The translations under genes were made by a program, and so were the position numbers. Below, piece after piece: positions 1 through 7,464 of a DNA stretch of 28,846 nt; the first letter of the stretch is position 1; the number at the start of each line of letters is the position of its first letter. The notes below the pieces were generated by a model. That model had not been told where the DNA came from and searched no databases. It saw only the letters and a program-made list of their open reading frames with translations. The DNA comes from WJMT01 sp964624145 (GTDB lineage: Bacteria; Acidobacteriota; Aminicenantia; Aminicenantales; Aminicenantaceae): the NCBI GenBank assembly GCA_964624145.1, contig CAZUXT010000037.1, positions 1 to 28,846 on the forward strand, written 5' to 3'.

Positions 1-9
1 CTAGTTATG

Positions 10-248
10 GGGGACACTCCATAAAGTACCACTCTATATTACTAAACCTGTTGGTTATTAAAAAAATATTCTAGATTTCCTCACTTTTGAATATTTCCAT
101 TTAATATACCACCGTAATTCTACGGTTGCGAGTTCGCAGATGGAGTGAGTTCTGACGCAGTCAGAAAAAGGAAGCTTGCCTTCTAGTAGTAAGACTAGTA
201 CGTAAGTGTGGGGTTTTAGACTAGGGTGGTACCTTATGGGATGTCCCC
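10..248. repeat. Small element closed by an imperfect inverted repeat with internal hairpins (MITE-like or structured RNA)
   Basis: Bases 10-36 and 222-248 are inverted repeats: 23 of 27 positions pair as Watson-Crick and two more (18/240 and 33/225) as G-U. Between them lie a run of hairpins: 45-48/53-56, 111-116/121-126 (ACCGTA/TACGGT), 127-131/134-138 (TGCGA/TCGCA), 150-156/160-166 (TTCTGAC/GTCAGAA, loop GCA), 171-174/180-183, and 183-187/194-198 (CTAGT/ACTAG); the last two share base 183, so they cannot both form in full. No ORF is apparent. This fits a short non-autonomous mobile element or a folded non-coding RNA; the sequence does not decide between them. Confidence 0.55.
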
Positions 249-266
249 ATATTGTTTTTTTAGCTC

Positions 267-294
267 TTGACTTTATGTTTTTTTGTAATATAAT
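267..294 (+). promoter_or_regulatory. Promoter of the padR-permease operon
   Basis: TTGACT (267-272) and a perfect TATAAT (289-294) are 16 bases apart, a strong sigma70-type promoter. Transcription would begin near 301, about 55 bases before the PadR start codon. Confidence 0.7.
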
Positions 295-312
295 TATTTA
301 TGAATACTATGA

Positions 313-334
313 AACGTATTATTCGTAACGTATT
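313..334. promoter_or_regulatory. Direct repeat AACGTATT, candidate PadR operator
   Basis: AACGTATT occurs at 313-320 and again at 327-334, a 14-base period, just downstream of the -10 element and before the RBS. Since PadR proteins commonly repress their own operon, this is a plausible operator. It is not a clean palindrome, so the assignment is tentative. Confidence 0.35.
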
Positions 335-354
335 TTTCACAGAGGAGTCATGTC

Positions 355-684
355 ATGGATATGCTATCGAGAATTGAAGAAATTCTGCTTCTGGCTATCT
401 GGAAACTCAAGGACAATGCTTACGGGATTTCCATAAGGGAGCATGTAGAAAAGGACACCGGAGTCAAATGGATGTCAGGAGCGATCTATGCTCCGTTGAA
501 CAGACTGAAGAAAAACGGATATGTCTGCACCTCACAGGCTAAAGGCTCAGCTGAAAAAGGAGGGCGTCCGCGTGTCTATTATCAACTCACCAAATTGGGT
601 AAAAAAAAATTGGCTGCGATCCAACACGTCACTCAATCCGTCTGGACAGGCGTTCCGGACCTGAAAAATGAATTTGAATCATGA
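355..684 (+). CDS. PadR family transcriptional regulator
   Basis: A 109-residue winged-helix DNA-binding protein of the PadR family. The N-terminal helix (residues 4-17, ending LLLAIWKLKD) and the turn NAYGISIREH are typical. The recognition helix lies at about 41-57 (SGAIYAPLNRLKKNGYV), and the wing with GGRPRVYYQLTKLG at about 69-82. It has almost no C-terminal dimerisation helix, so it belongs to the short class. The start is set by GAGGAG at 342-347, seven bases upstream. Its TGA overlaps the ATG of the next permease gene (ATGA), so the two are translationally coupled. By family precedent it likely represses this permease operon until a ligand is bound; the ligand cannot be read from the sequence. 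Confidence 0.92.
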   Translation: MDMLSRIEEILLLAIWKLKDNAYGISIREHVEKDTGVKWMSGAIYAPLNRLKKNGYVCTSQAKGSAEKGGRPRVYYQLTKLGKKKLAAIQHVTQSVWTGVPDLKNEFES

Positions 685-3254
685 ATCATAGTGAATTAAA
701 GCCGCCTCGATGGATCTTCTCTATCCTGCGGTGGTTTGCTGACGAAGAGATGTTGGCTTCAATAGAAGAAGATCTGGAGGACCGCTGCACCAAAGCATCC
801 GGGAAATACGGCTCCACTCTCGCCTGGTTTTTATGTCAAGCACAGGGGCTTTTACTCCTCTTCTCTTTCTCACTCGAATCATTTATATGGGGGATAACCA
901 TGTTTAGAAATTATATTAAGGTCGCACTGCGTCATATCAAACGAAGAAAAGTCTATTCATTCATCAATATCCTGGGGCTTACGATAGGAATGGCCTGTTT
1001 CATATTAATAGGCCTCTGGGTGAAAGATGAATTGAGTTTTGACCATTTCCATCAGAATAAAGACCGGATTTACCGCATCCTCAACAGGTTTCCGAACGGC
1101 GCTGCCGGCTCTAGTATCACATATGCCTTGGGACCCGCGTTGAAAGCCGAGTACCCGGAAGTGGAAGAAGCCTGCCGAGTTTGTACCTGGTTCGGATCTC
1201 ACGTGAAATATGAGGATGAAATTTATACTGAAATGAATATGTACCTTTCCGACCCGAGTTTTTTCAAGATCTTTTCGTTCCAATTCCTAAAAGGCAATCC
1301 TGAAACAGCTCTTTCCGACAGGTATTCCATAGTCATCACCAAACAAACAGCACAAAAGTATTTCGGAGAAAAAGACCCGATCGGCCAAGCCCTTCACCTG
1401 GTTCAGCTTAATCACGATTTTACAGTCACAGGTGTTATCGAAAACATTCCTATGAATTCCCATCTCCGCTTTGATTTAATTGGAAGGATTGAATTCCTTG
1501 GAGAAGACAGACTAGCCCGGTGGGAGGAATGGTCAGGTCCTAACTACATTCTTCTTAAGCCCGGAGTATCTCCCTCAGATTTTGAGGCAAAAATCGCAGG
1601 CGTATACAAAAAAAATGTCAGTCCGGACACGACTTATGTTCCCGAACTCCAGCCGCTCTCCCGTGTTCATTTGTATGAACTGGGGCGTCCGGGACAGGTC
1701 AAAAAGGTCACCATGTTCTCAGTGATCGCCGTGTTTATACTCCTTATGGCCTGTATCAATTTCATGAACCTGGCTACAGCTCAATCCTCAAGGAGGGCTC
1801 TGGAAGTGGGTATGCGCAAGGTCATTGGTGCCCAGCGGCGGCAAATCATCCGTCAGTTTCTGGGAGAAGCCGTGCTCATCTCTTTTTTTGCTCTTATCAT
1901 AGCTCTTATTGCCGCGGAGTTGATTCTCCCCTCTTTCAACCAATTCACCGGAAAATCATTAATCCTTTTATCAGGAGCCAATATCCCTATAGCTGTAACA
2001 ATTTTACTTGTCATGCTGGGAACGGGAATTCTTACAGGGATCTATCCTTCACTTTTGCTCTCTTCCTTTCAGCCCGCTCAAATCCTTAAAAGCCAATTTT
2101 CTTTCAAAAACAAGGGCGGAGGCATTCGCAGATCCTTGATCATAGTCCAGTTCTCAATCTCAGTAGGCATGATTATCTGTACTCTTCTGGTCGCCCAACA
2201 GCTGCGGTATATCCAAAAAAGGGATTTGGGGCTTGACCGTGACCATATTATCGCGGCTTATGTATATCCGAATCTCATATCCACGTTTGAGACATTTAAA
2301 AATTCTCTTCTTTCGCAACCCGAGATAATAAATGTCACCTCAGCCGCCCAACTTCCCTTTCGTGTGGGTGAGAACATCCAGATCAACTGGGAGGGAAACC
2401 CGACTGAAGATATGATGTCCGTGGATTACACCTGTGTGGACTATGACTTTTTTAAGACTTTCAACATGCCCATTCTTCAGGGACGTGCCTTTTCCAAAGA
2501 ATACCCGACTGATGAACCAACAGCCTGTATTATCAACGAGACCGCAGCCCGGCAGATGGGAATCGCAGATCCGATCAACACAAATATCTATATGAATCAC
2601 CCCGCATGGCCCGAGTCATTTCGAAATGGCCGAGTTATCGGAGTGGTTAAAGATTTCCATTCCCGTTCCTTTCATACGAACATTCGTCCTTTTGTTTTCA
2701 GGATGTACAAACCATGGCACCAGTATGCCTTCATCAAGATCGACGGATCACACATGCAGAAAGCGTTAGCCCACATCGAGGATTCTTACACAACCTTCTC
2801 TGCGGGCATTCCCTTCGATTTCCTTTTTCTGGATGAAGTATTTAACCAGCAGTACACATCTGAACGGCAGCTGGGAAGGTTATTCAATGGTTTCAGTTTG
2901 ATCTCAATTGCCATTGCCAGTTTGGGTCTTTTTGGATTGGCATCATACACAACGGAACAAAAAACCAAGGAGATCGGGATTCGAAAGATCCTTGGCGCTT
3001 CAAGTCCAAGGATTGTGGCCATGATCACTTGGGAGTTTCTCAAGTGGATTCTGCTGGCTAATGTGATCGCCTGGCCTCTGGCCTACTTTTTGATGTTCAA
3101 ATGGCTGCAGGATTTTGCCTATAAAATAAGCATTGGCCCTATGGTTTTCGTGTTAGCTGCCGGACTCACTCTAATCATAGCCGTTCTTACGGTGAGCTAT
3201 CACTCCCTTAAAAATGCCATGGCGAATCCGGTCGACTCCCTGCGCTATGAGTGA
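681..3254 (+). CDS. ABC transporter permease, MacB/FtsX family, with N-terminal permease prefix domain
   Basis: An 857-residue inner-membrane protein. Residues 1-72 form the short prefix domain often found on permeases next to padR genes (PPRWIFSILRWF, then an acidic stretch and a hydrophobic segment at about 47-65). The MacB-like part begins near residue 74: TM1 at about 94-114, a large extracytoplasmic domain to about 335, TM segments between about 340 and 510, a second extracytoplasmic domain, and three C-terminal TM segments. It ends NPVDSLRYE, as does the later permease. IGIRKILGAS near the C-terminus is a typical FtsX-domain motif. It overlaps padR by four bases. Such permeases need an ATPase subunit and export lipoproteins, peptides or drugs; none is encoded nearby. 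GGGGG at 889-893 precedes an internal ATG at 900 (residue 74), a possible second start. Confidence 0.9.
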   Translation: MNHSELKPPRWIFSILRWFADEEMLASIEEDLEDRCTKASGKYGSTLAWFLCQAQGLLLLFSFSLESFIWGITMFRNYIKVALRHIKRRKVYSFINILGLTIGMACFILIGLWVKDELSFDHFHQNKDRIYRILNRFPNGAAGSSITYALGPALKAEYPEVEEACRVCTWFGSHVKYEDEIYTEMNMYLSDPSFFKIFSFQFLKGNPETALSDRYSIVITKQTAQKYFGEKDPIGQALHLVQLNHDFTVTGVIENIPMNSHLRFDLIGRIEFLGEDRLARWEEWSGPNYILLKPGVSPSDFEAKIAGVYKKNVSPDTTYVPELQPLSRVHLYELGRPGQVKKVTMFSVIAVFILLMACINFMNLATAQSSRRALEVGMRKVIGAQRRQIIRQFLGEAVLISFFALIIALIAAELILPSFNQFTGKSLILLSGANIPIAVTILLVMLGTGILTGIYPSLLLSSFQPAQILKSQFSFKNKGGGIRRSLIIVQFSISVGMIICTLLVAQQLRYIQKRDLGLDRDHIIAAYVYPNLISTFETFKNSLLSQPEIINVTSAAQLPFRVGENIQINWEGNPTEDMMSVDYTCVDYDFFKTFNMPILQGRAFSKEYPTDEPTACIINETAARQMGIADPINTNIYMNHPAWPESFRNGRVIGVVKDFHSRSFHTNIRPFVFRMYKPWHQYAFIKIDGSHMQKALAHIEDSYTTFSAGIPFDFLFLDEVFNQQYTSERQLGRLFNGFSLISIAIASLGLFGLASYTTEQKTKEIGIRKILGASSPRIVAMITWEFLKWILLANVIAWPLAYFLMFKWLQDFAYKISIGPMVFVLAAGLTLIIAVLTVSYHSLKNAMANPVDSLRYE

Positions 3255-3379
3255 TACGACCGTATGAAGCCATCCTATTCCTCACATTGACCTTGCCATC
3301 GAGGTATGATATTTTTACTCTCAAATAAAAGAAGGGATAATCTGCATTGAGATTTCATTCATTAAAGAGGAGGAATGTT

Positions 3380-4936
3380 ATGAAAAAATCAATCTTAGCC
3401 TTAGTTATTCTTTGTCTTCTCATTAGCTGGGGCAACACGAGCGAGTCAGAATCCGGCGTTCAAAATGATAAGACTAAAATTTACACACTATTTATGACCC
3501 GCGGTTATGGAGGAGCAGGAAAAGCTCCCCAATCCTTCTTAACAAATAACGAACTTCTCTTAAAACTTCAATCCGAATGTAAGGGAATAGATTTTATTTC
3601 AAGGGACCTCACATCATCTGATATATCCTTTGAAGAAGTCTATAATGAATTACAAGAAAAAAAAGACATAGATGGCGTACTTATTGTTGGGACCACAAGA
3701 CATTATAAATTAGCGTTCACCGGCCTGCCAACCATAGTCGTATACAACCTCTTCGAATGGATGAATATCCCCTATAAACTCTACACTTCAGGAGTCGAAG
3801 AAGAGAGTATCCTCACAGGAGGCCCTGCGCACAAAAACGGAAGGATCCTCAACGCTCAGCTGGACAGAAGAAATGTTTGCTCTCCCTCAAAAAGTGAGTC
3901 TATGTTCAATGATCTCTTGTATAAAATCAAATTGATTCAAGCTGTGAAAAAGCTTAGGCAATCCAGAATACTGGTCGTAGCGCCCCAACAGTATCTTGCC
4001 GAGGTAGATTACCAGGGAGATGCGGACAAACATCTTCCCAAAGACTACAATGAAACCTATATAAGGGGGCTGAAGGAGTCTCTGGGCGTGACACTGGTGA
4101 TAGTGGAACCAGAAGAATTTTACCAGGCTTATAAAGATACAGATACAAAAGAAGCTGAAAAGGAAGCTGAAAAATGGATAAAAGACGCTCAGGAAGTAAC
4201 AGCAGCCAGATCAGAAATCATAAGAACAGCGAGAGCCTATCTTGCTTTCGAAGCCTTAAGAGAGAAATACGGCTGTAATGCTGTCTCAACTCATATGCGG
4301 TCACTCACAGGAAGTGGAGAGATAAAAGATATGTTCTGGCCGGGATTAGGTCTTGAATGCGGATTCAAGACAAGAGGCATACAGGCTGTTTGCCAGAATT
4401 ACGTAAATATACTGGTCGCTCAGCTTATGGGATATTTCCTCACAGGCAGGCCAAGTATGCTGGGCGACCTCATGATAGACACAGAAAATTCCGTAGATAT
4501 CCTCACCCACTGCGGCGCCCCTATTAATCCTTATGGAGATGAGCGAAGAGTTCCCTACAGCATAAAAACACATGCAGAAAGCCCTGTAAAAAACACTCAA
4601 AAACCAGGTTCATCAACAGGACTGCAGGTGGAATGGCCTGTTGGTGAGCCGGTCACTTTCTGGAAGGTCTATGTGCTGCATAAAAAAATAGGCCTTCACA
4701 CAGGTAAAATTGTTGATGGTCATACGCTCTATAAAAACTTGGATGGTATAATGTGCCGGACAAAGTTAATAGCTGAAGTCAATGCTGAAAAAGTCAGGAA
4801 GCACTTCTCCCCTGACGAATACGGAATCCACAGAAACGCAACCCTTGGTGACCTCAGAAAGAAAATCAAAGATATGGCTGTTTTGATCGGTTTCGATGTG
4901 ATGGAAGAGGACCGTCCGGATAAACAGGAAATATAA
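3380..4936 (+). CDS. Exported L-fucose/L-arabinose isomerase-fold protein, probably not a standard isomerase
   Basis: A 518-residue protein starting at the ATG at 3380, chosen because AGAGGAGG lies at 3365-3372; an in-frame ATG at 3347 has no RBS. Residues 1-20 (KKSILALVILCLLISWG) look like a signal peptide. The body resembles the fucose isomerase fold: an N-terminal Rossmann-like part, a middle domain ending in LMGYFLTGRPSMLGD and THCGAPINPYG, and a C-terminal beta-barrel (VEWPVGEPVTFWKVYVLHKKIGLHTGKI region). Family enzymes use a Glu, an Asp and a His to hold Mn2+. Asp363 and His377 are in the expected places, but the usual E-x-D segment reads Q-N-Y at residues 339-341. Export plus loss of the Glu suggests a binding protein or a changed reaction. 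It sits between two permeases on the same strand. The fold call comes from motif memory and is moderate. Confidence 0.55.
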   Translation: MKKSILALVILCLLISWGNTSESESGVQNDKTKIYTLFMTRGYGGAGKAPQSFLTNNELLLKLQSECKGIDFISRDLTSSDISFEEVYNELQEKKDIDGVLIVGTTRHYKLAFTGLPTIVVYNLFEWMNIPYKLYTSGVEEESILTGGPAHKNGRILNAQLDRRNVCSPSKSESMFNDLLYKIKLIQAVKKLRQSRILVVAPQQYLAEVDYQGDADKHLPKDYNETYIRGLKESLGVTLVIVEPEEFYQAYKDTDTKEAEKEAEKWIKDAQEVTAARSEIIRTARAYLAFEALREKYGCNAVSTHMRSLTGSGEIKDMFWPGLGLECGFKTRGIQAVCQNYVNILVAQLMGYFLTGRPSMLGDLMIDTENSVDILTHCGAPINPYGDERRVPYSIKTHAESPVKNTQKPGSSTGLQVEWPVGEPVTFWKVYVLHKKIGLHTGKIVDGHTLYKNLDGIMCRTKLIAEVNAEKVRKHFSPDEYGIHRNATLGDLRKKIKDMAVLIGFDVMEEDRPDKQEI

Positions 4937-4991
4937 GTAGAGAAAAAAATGTGACAACATATTCTCCTTTTAATACGTCTGTATTTTTAAG

Positions 4992-7379
4992 ATGATAAAA
5001 AACTACCTAAAAATCGCTTACCGTAATATTCTTCGCAACAAGAAATACGCTTTCCTCAATATCACGGGACTGGCAGTGGGATTGGCAGCCTGCCTCCTCA
5101 TGTTCGGATTTGTTGTCCATGAGCTGACCTTTGAAAACACACATCCGCTCAAAGACCGAATATACCGGATTAACAGCCGGAATTCTGTGGCAGGGGAAAC
5201 TTGGGTAAACGCAGAAGTCTGCGCTCCTCTGGGGCCTGCAGCCGAGGAATCCATTCCTGAAGTAGAGGAAAGCGTCCGAATGCTTCGCAGGTATAATCTA
5301 ATCCTTGAAGCCGGAGAGCGCGAATTCAACATGAAAAGGGTGCTTATAACAGAGCCGGAAATCTTTAATATGTTCTCTCTACCGCTTGTGCGAGGAAGTA
5401 AGGAAGAAGCCTTAACAAATCCCTATAGCGTGGTCGTGGATGAGACAACAGCTCGGAAGCTCTTTGGGGAGGAGGATCCTTACGGACAAACGCTCCGTAT
5501 GACCATAGGCAAAACCTATGATTTTAAAGTCACAGGCGTTATGAAGAATATCCCTTCCAACACAGTCATCCGAACACCTATGCTTATCTCCTTTGCCACT
5601 TTAACCCAGTCTCTGCCTGAATCAACGATGAACTGGCGGAGCTGGGGCTCTTTTACTACTTTTGTTCTTCTAAAGGAAAACACGCTGGCGGAAGGCCTGG
5701 ACGAAAAGATAACGGCCCTCGCCCAGACACATCTTTCTGAAGAGACAGATAAAACCTCCTTTTATCTCCATGCGTTAGGAAGGATTTATATTGATAACGC
5801 CCTGCACAGTTTGAATAATGACATCGCCGATTCAGGAAGCATCACCCGGATCGCTGTTTTCTCTATAACTGCGCTTCTCATTCTGGTTATCGCTGCCATT
5901 AACTTCATTAATTTATCCACAGCCAAAATCTCCGGGCGCATGAAGGAAGTAGGTGTGCGCAAAACCTGCGGAGCCAACCGCCCCCAGCTGGTGTGGCAGT
6001 TTCTTATGGAATCTGTGATTGTCACTGCGGCCTCTATGATTTTGGGTTTGGTTCTCTTCACATTATTTAAACCGCAGCTGGACCATTATCTTGGGATGAC
6101 CCTCAACATCGGGATCTTTTCAACCCCCTGGATCCTGCCGGCTGTTCTGGGCTTAATCGTTCTGGTCGGTTTTCTGGCAGGCTCATATCCGGCTTTTCTT
6201 ATGTCGCGCTTTCCTGCTGCCATGATATTCCGCTCCAGGGGGCCAGGCAGGGTTTCCAAGTCCGGTCTGCGCCGTATTCTTGTAGGCATTCAATTTTGTA
6301 TTGCGGTGGTCCTCATAGCCTGGACCCTGGTGGTACTCAAACAGATCCGCTATTCTGAAATGCGTGATCCGGGCTTTGACCGGGAAGGATTGATCGTTCT
6401 GAAAAATTCAGAAGCTTCAGAGCTTAAGAACGCGGTTATTCTCAGAAACCAGGTCATCAACCGCACAGATGCGGTGAATGCTTCCTATGTAGCCAACTTT
6501 CCTTATGGGCAAAACCGAAATATAGATACTTATAAAACTGTAGAAACTCGGGAAGAAAAAGGAACGATCGTCCAAACACAGCACGTAGACGCCCGTTTTG
6601 TACCTGTCATGGGGCTTGAAGTGACGGCCGGGCGGAATTTTGAGGAAGGAAGAATAGCTGACCAAAAAAGCGTACTTGTCAACCAAAAAGCTGTAGAAGG
6701 ACTAGGGCTCGATAATCCGGTAGGAAGCATGCTTTTCCGCGATGATGCAGCTTTTCAGGTTATTGGAGTGGTTAAAGACTGGAACACCAATTCCATTCAT
6801 TCACGGATCCTCCCTGTGGTTCTGCATTCTGCGGGAGAAACATCAAGAAATCTTGTGGTCCGTCTTCCTCAAGGACAGGAAACTCAAGTTCTCTCTCAAA
6901 TACGCGGGATTTGGTCTGAAATGCTGCCCGGACAGGTTTTCGATTACTCGTTCGTGGATGATTTGAACTATCTTTCCTACAGAGGAGAGCGCCGTCTGGC
7001 AAACCTTTTGGTTTCCTTCTGTCTGCTGACGGTATTCGTAGCAGGTTTGGGTATTTTCGGACTGGCTTCTTTCAGCGTGGAGCAGCGCACGAAGGAAATC
7101 GGAATCCGCAAGGTTCTGGGCTCAAGTGCTTTCGGGATCGTAGCGCTTTTAACCAAAAGCTACACCCGTTGGGTGCTGGTGGCTAATCTGATTGGTTGGC
7201 CGATCGCCTATTACGCGGCTCTGCGGTGGCTGCAGGGATTCGCTTTCCGGACTTCCATAGGTGTGCAGCCGTTTCTTATCGCCGGTCTCCTGACTCTACT
7301 CGCCGCCCTGATCTCCGTTATTTTCCAGACACTTAAAGCAGCCTCCAGCAATCCCGCTGATTCCCTCAGGTATGAGTAG
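4992..7379 (+). CDS. ABC transporter permease, MacB/FtsX family
   Basis: A 795-residue inner-membrane permease, paralogous to the one at 681 but without the prefix domain; it begins MIKNYLKIAYRNILRNKKYAFLNITGLAVG, a standard start for this family. TM1 is at about 21-42, followed by a MacB-like extracytoplasmic domain, a central group of TM segments at about 285-440, a second extracytoplasmic domain and a C-terminal FtsX domain (TKEIGIRKVLGSSAFG) ending NPADSLRYE. Both copies carry IGVVKDW or IGVVKDF in the second extracytoplasmic domain. The ribosome binding site is weak (only TAAG just before the ATG). No ATPase gene adjoins, so it probably uses one encoded elsewhere. The gap after the isomerase-like gene is 55 bases and shows no clear terminator, so cotranscription is likely. 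Confidence 0.9.
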   Translation: MIKNYLKIAYRNILRNKKYAFLNITGLAVGLAACLLMFGFVVHELTFENTHPLKDRIYRINSRNSVAGETWVNAEVCAPLGPAAEESIPEVEESVRMLRRYNLILEAGEREFNMKRVLITEPEIFNMFSLPLVRGSKEEALTNPYSVVVDETTARKLFGEEDPYGQTLRMTIGKTYDFKVTGVMKNIPSNTVIRTPMLISFATLTQSLPESTMNWRSWGSFTTFVLLKENTLAEGLDEKITALAQTHLSEETDKTSFYLHALGRIYIDNALHSLNNDIADSGSITRIAVFSITALLILVIAAINFINLSTAKISGRMKEVGVRKTCGANRPQLVWQFLMESVIVTAASMILGLVLFTLFKPQLDHYLGMTLNIGIFSTPWILPAVLGLIVLVGFLAGSYPAFLMSRFPAAMIFRSRGPGRVSKSGLRRILVGIQFCIAVVLIAWTLVVLKQIRYSEMRDPGFDREGLIVLKNSEASELKNAVILRNQVINRTDAVNASYVANFPYGQNRNIDTYKTVETREEKGTIVQTQHVDARFVPVMGLEVTAGRNFEEGRIADQKSVLVNQKAVEGLGLDNPVGSMLFRDDAAFQVIGVVKDWNTNSIHSRILPVVLHSAGETSRNLVVRLPQGQETQVLSQIRGIWSEMLPGQVFDYSFVDDLNYLSYRGERRLANLLVSFCLLTVFVAGLGIFGLASFSVEQRTKEIGIRKVLGSSAFGIVALLTKSYTRWVLVANLIGWPIAYYAALRWLQGFAFRTSIGVQPFLIAGLLTLLAALISVIFQTLKAASSNPADSLRYE

Positions 7380-7409
7380 AAAATCCTGACCGACCTTTTT
7401 CCAGTATTT

Positions 7410-7446
7410 ATTGACAAGATGTGTTTCTTTCATTTATCTTGTCAAT
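7410..7446. promoter_or_regulatory. Promoter embedded in an 11-bp inverted repeat
   Basis: ATTGACAAGAT (7410-7420) and ATCTTGTCAAT (7436-7446) are perfect inverted repeats with a 15-base loop. Within them TTGACA (7411-7416) and TATCTT (7435-7440), 18 bases apart, form a plausible promoter for the propeller-TPR gene. The repeat could be an operator covering both promoter elements. There is no T-run, so a terminator for the preceding permease is less likely. Confidence 0.5.
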
Positions 7447-7464
7447 TGAAAGGTAAAAGGGTTC

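Noticed and set aside
3287..3315. TTGACC-TATTTT as a promoter for the isomerase-like gene
   Set aside because: The spacing is right (17) only with a poor -10; the better TATGAT is 12 bases from the -35. Not strong enough to annotate.
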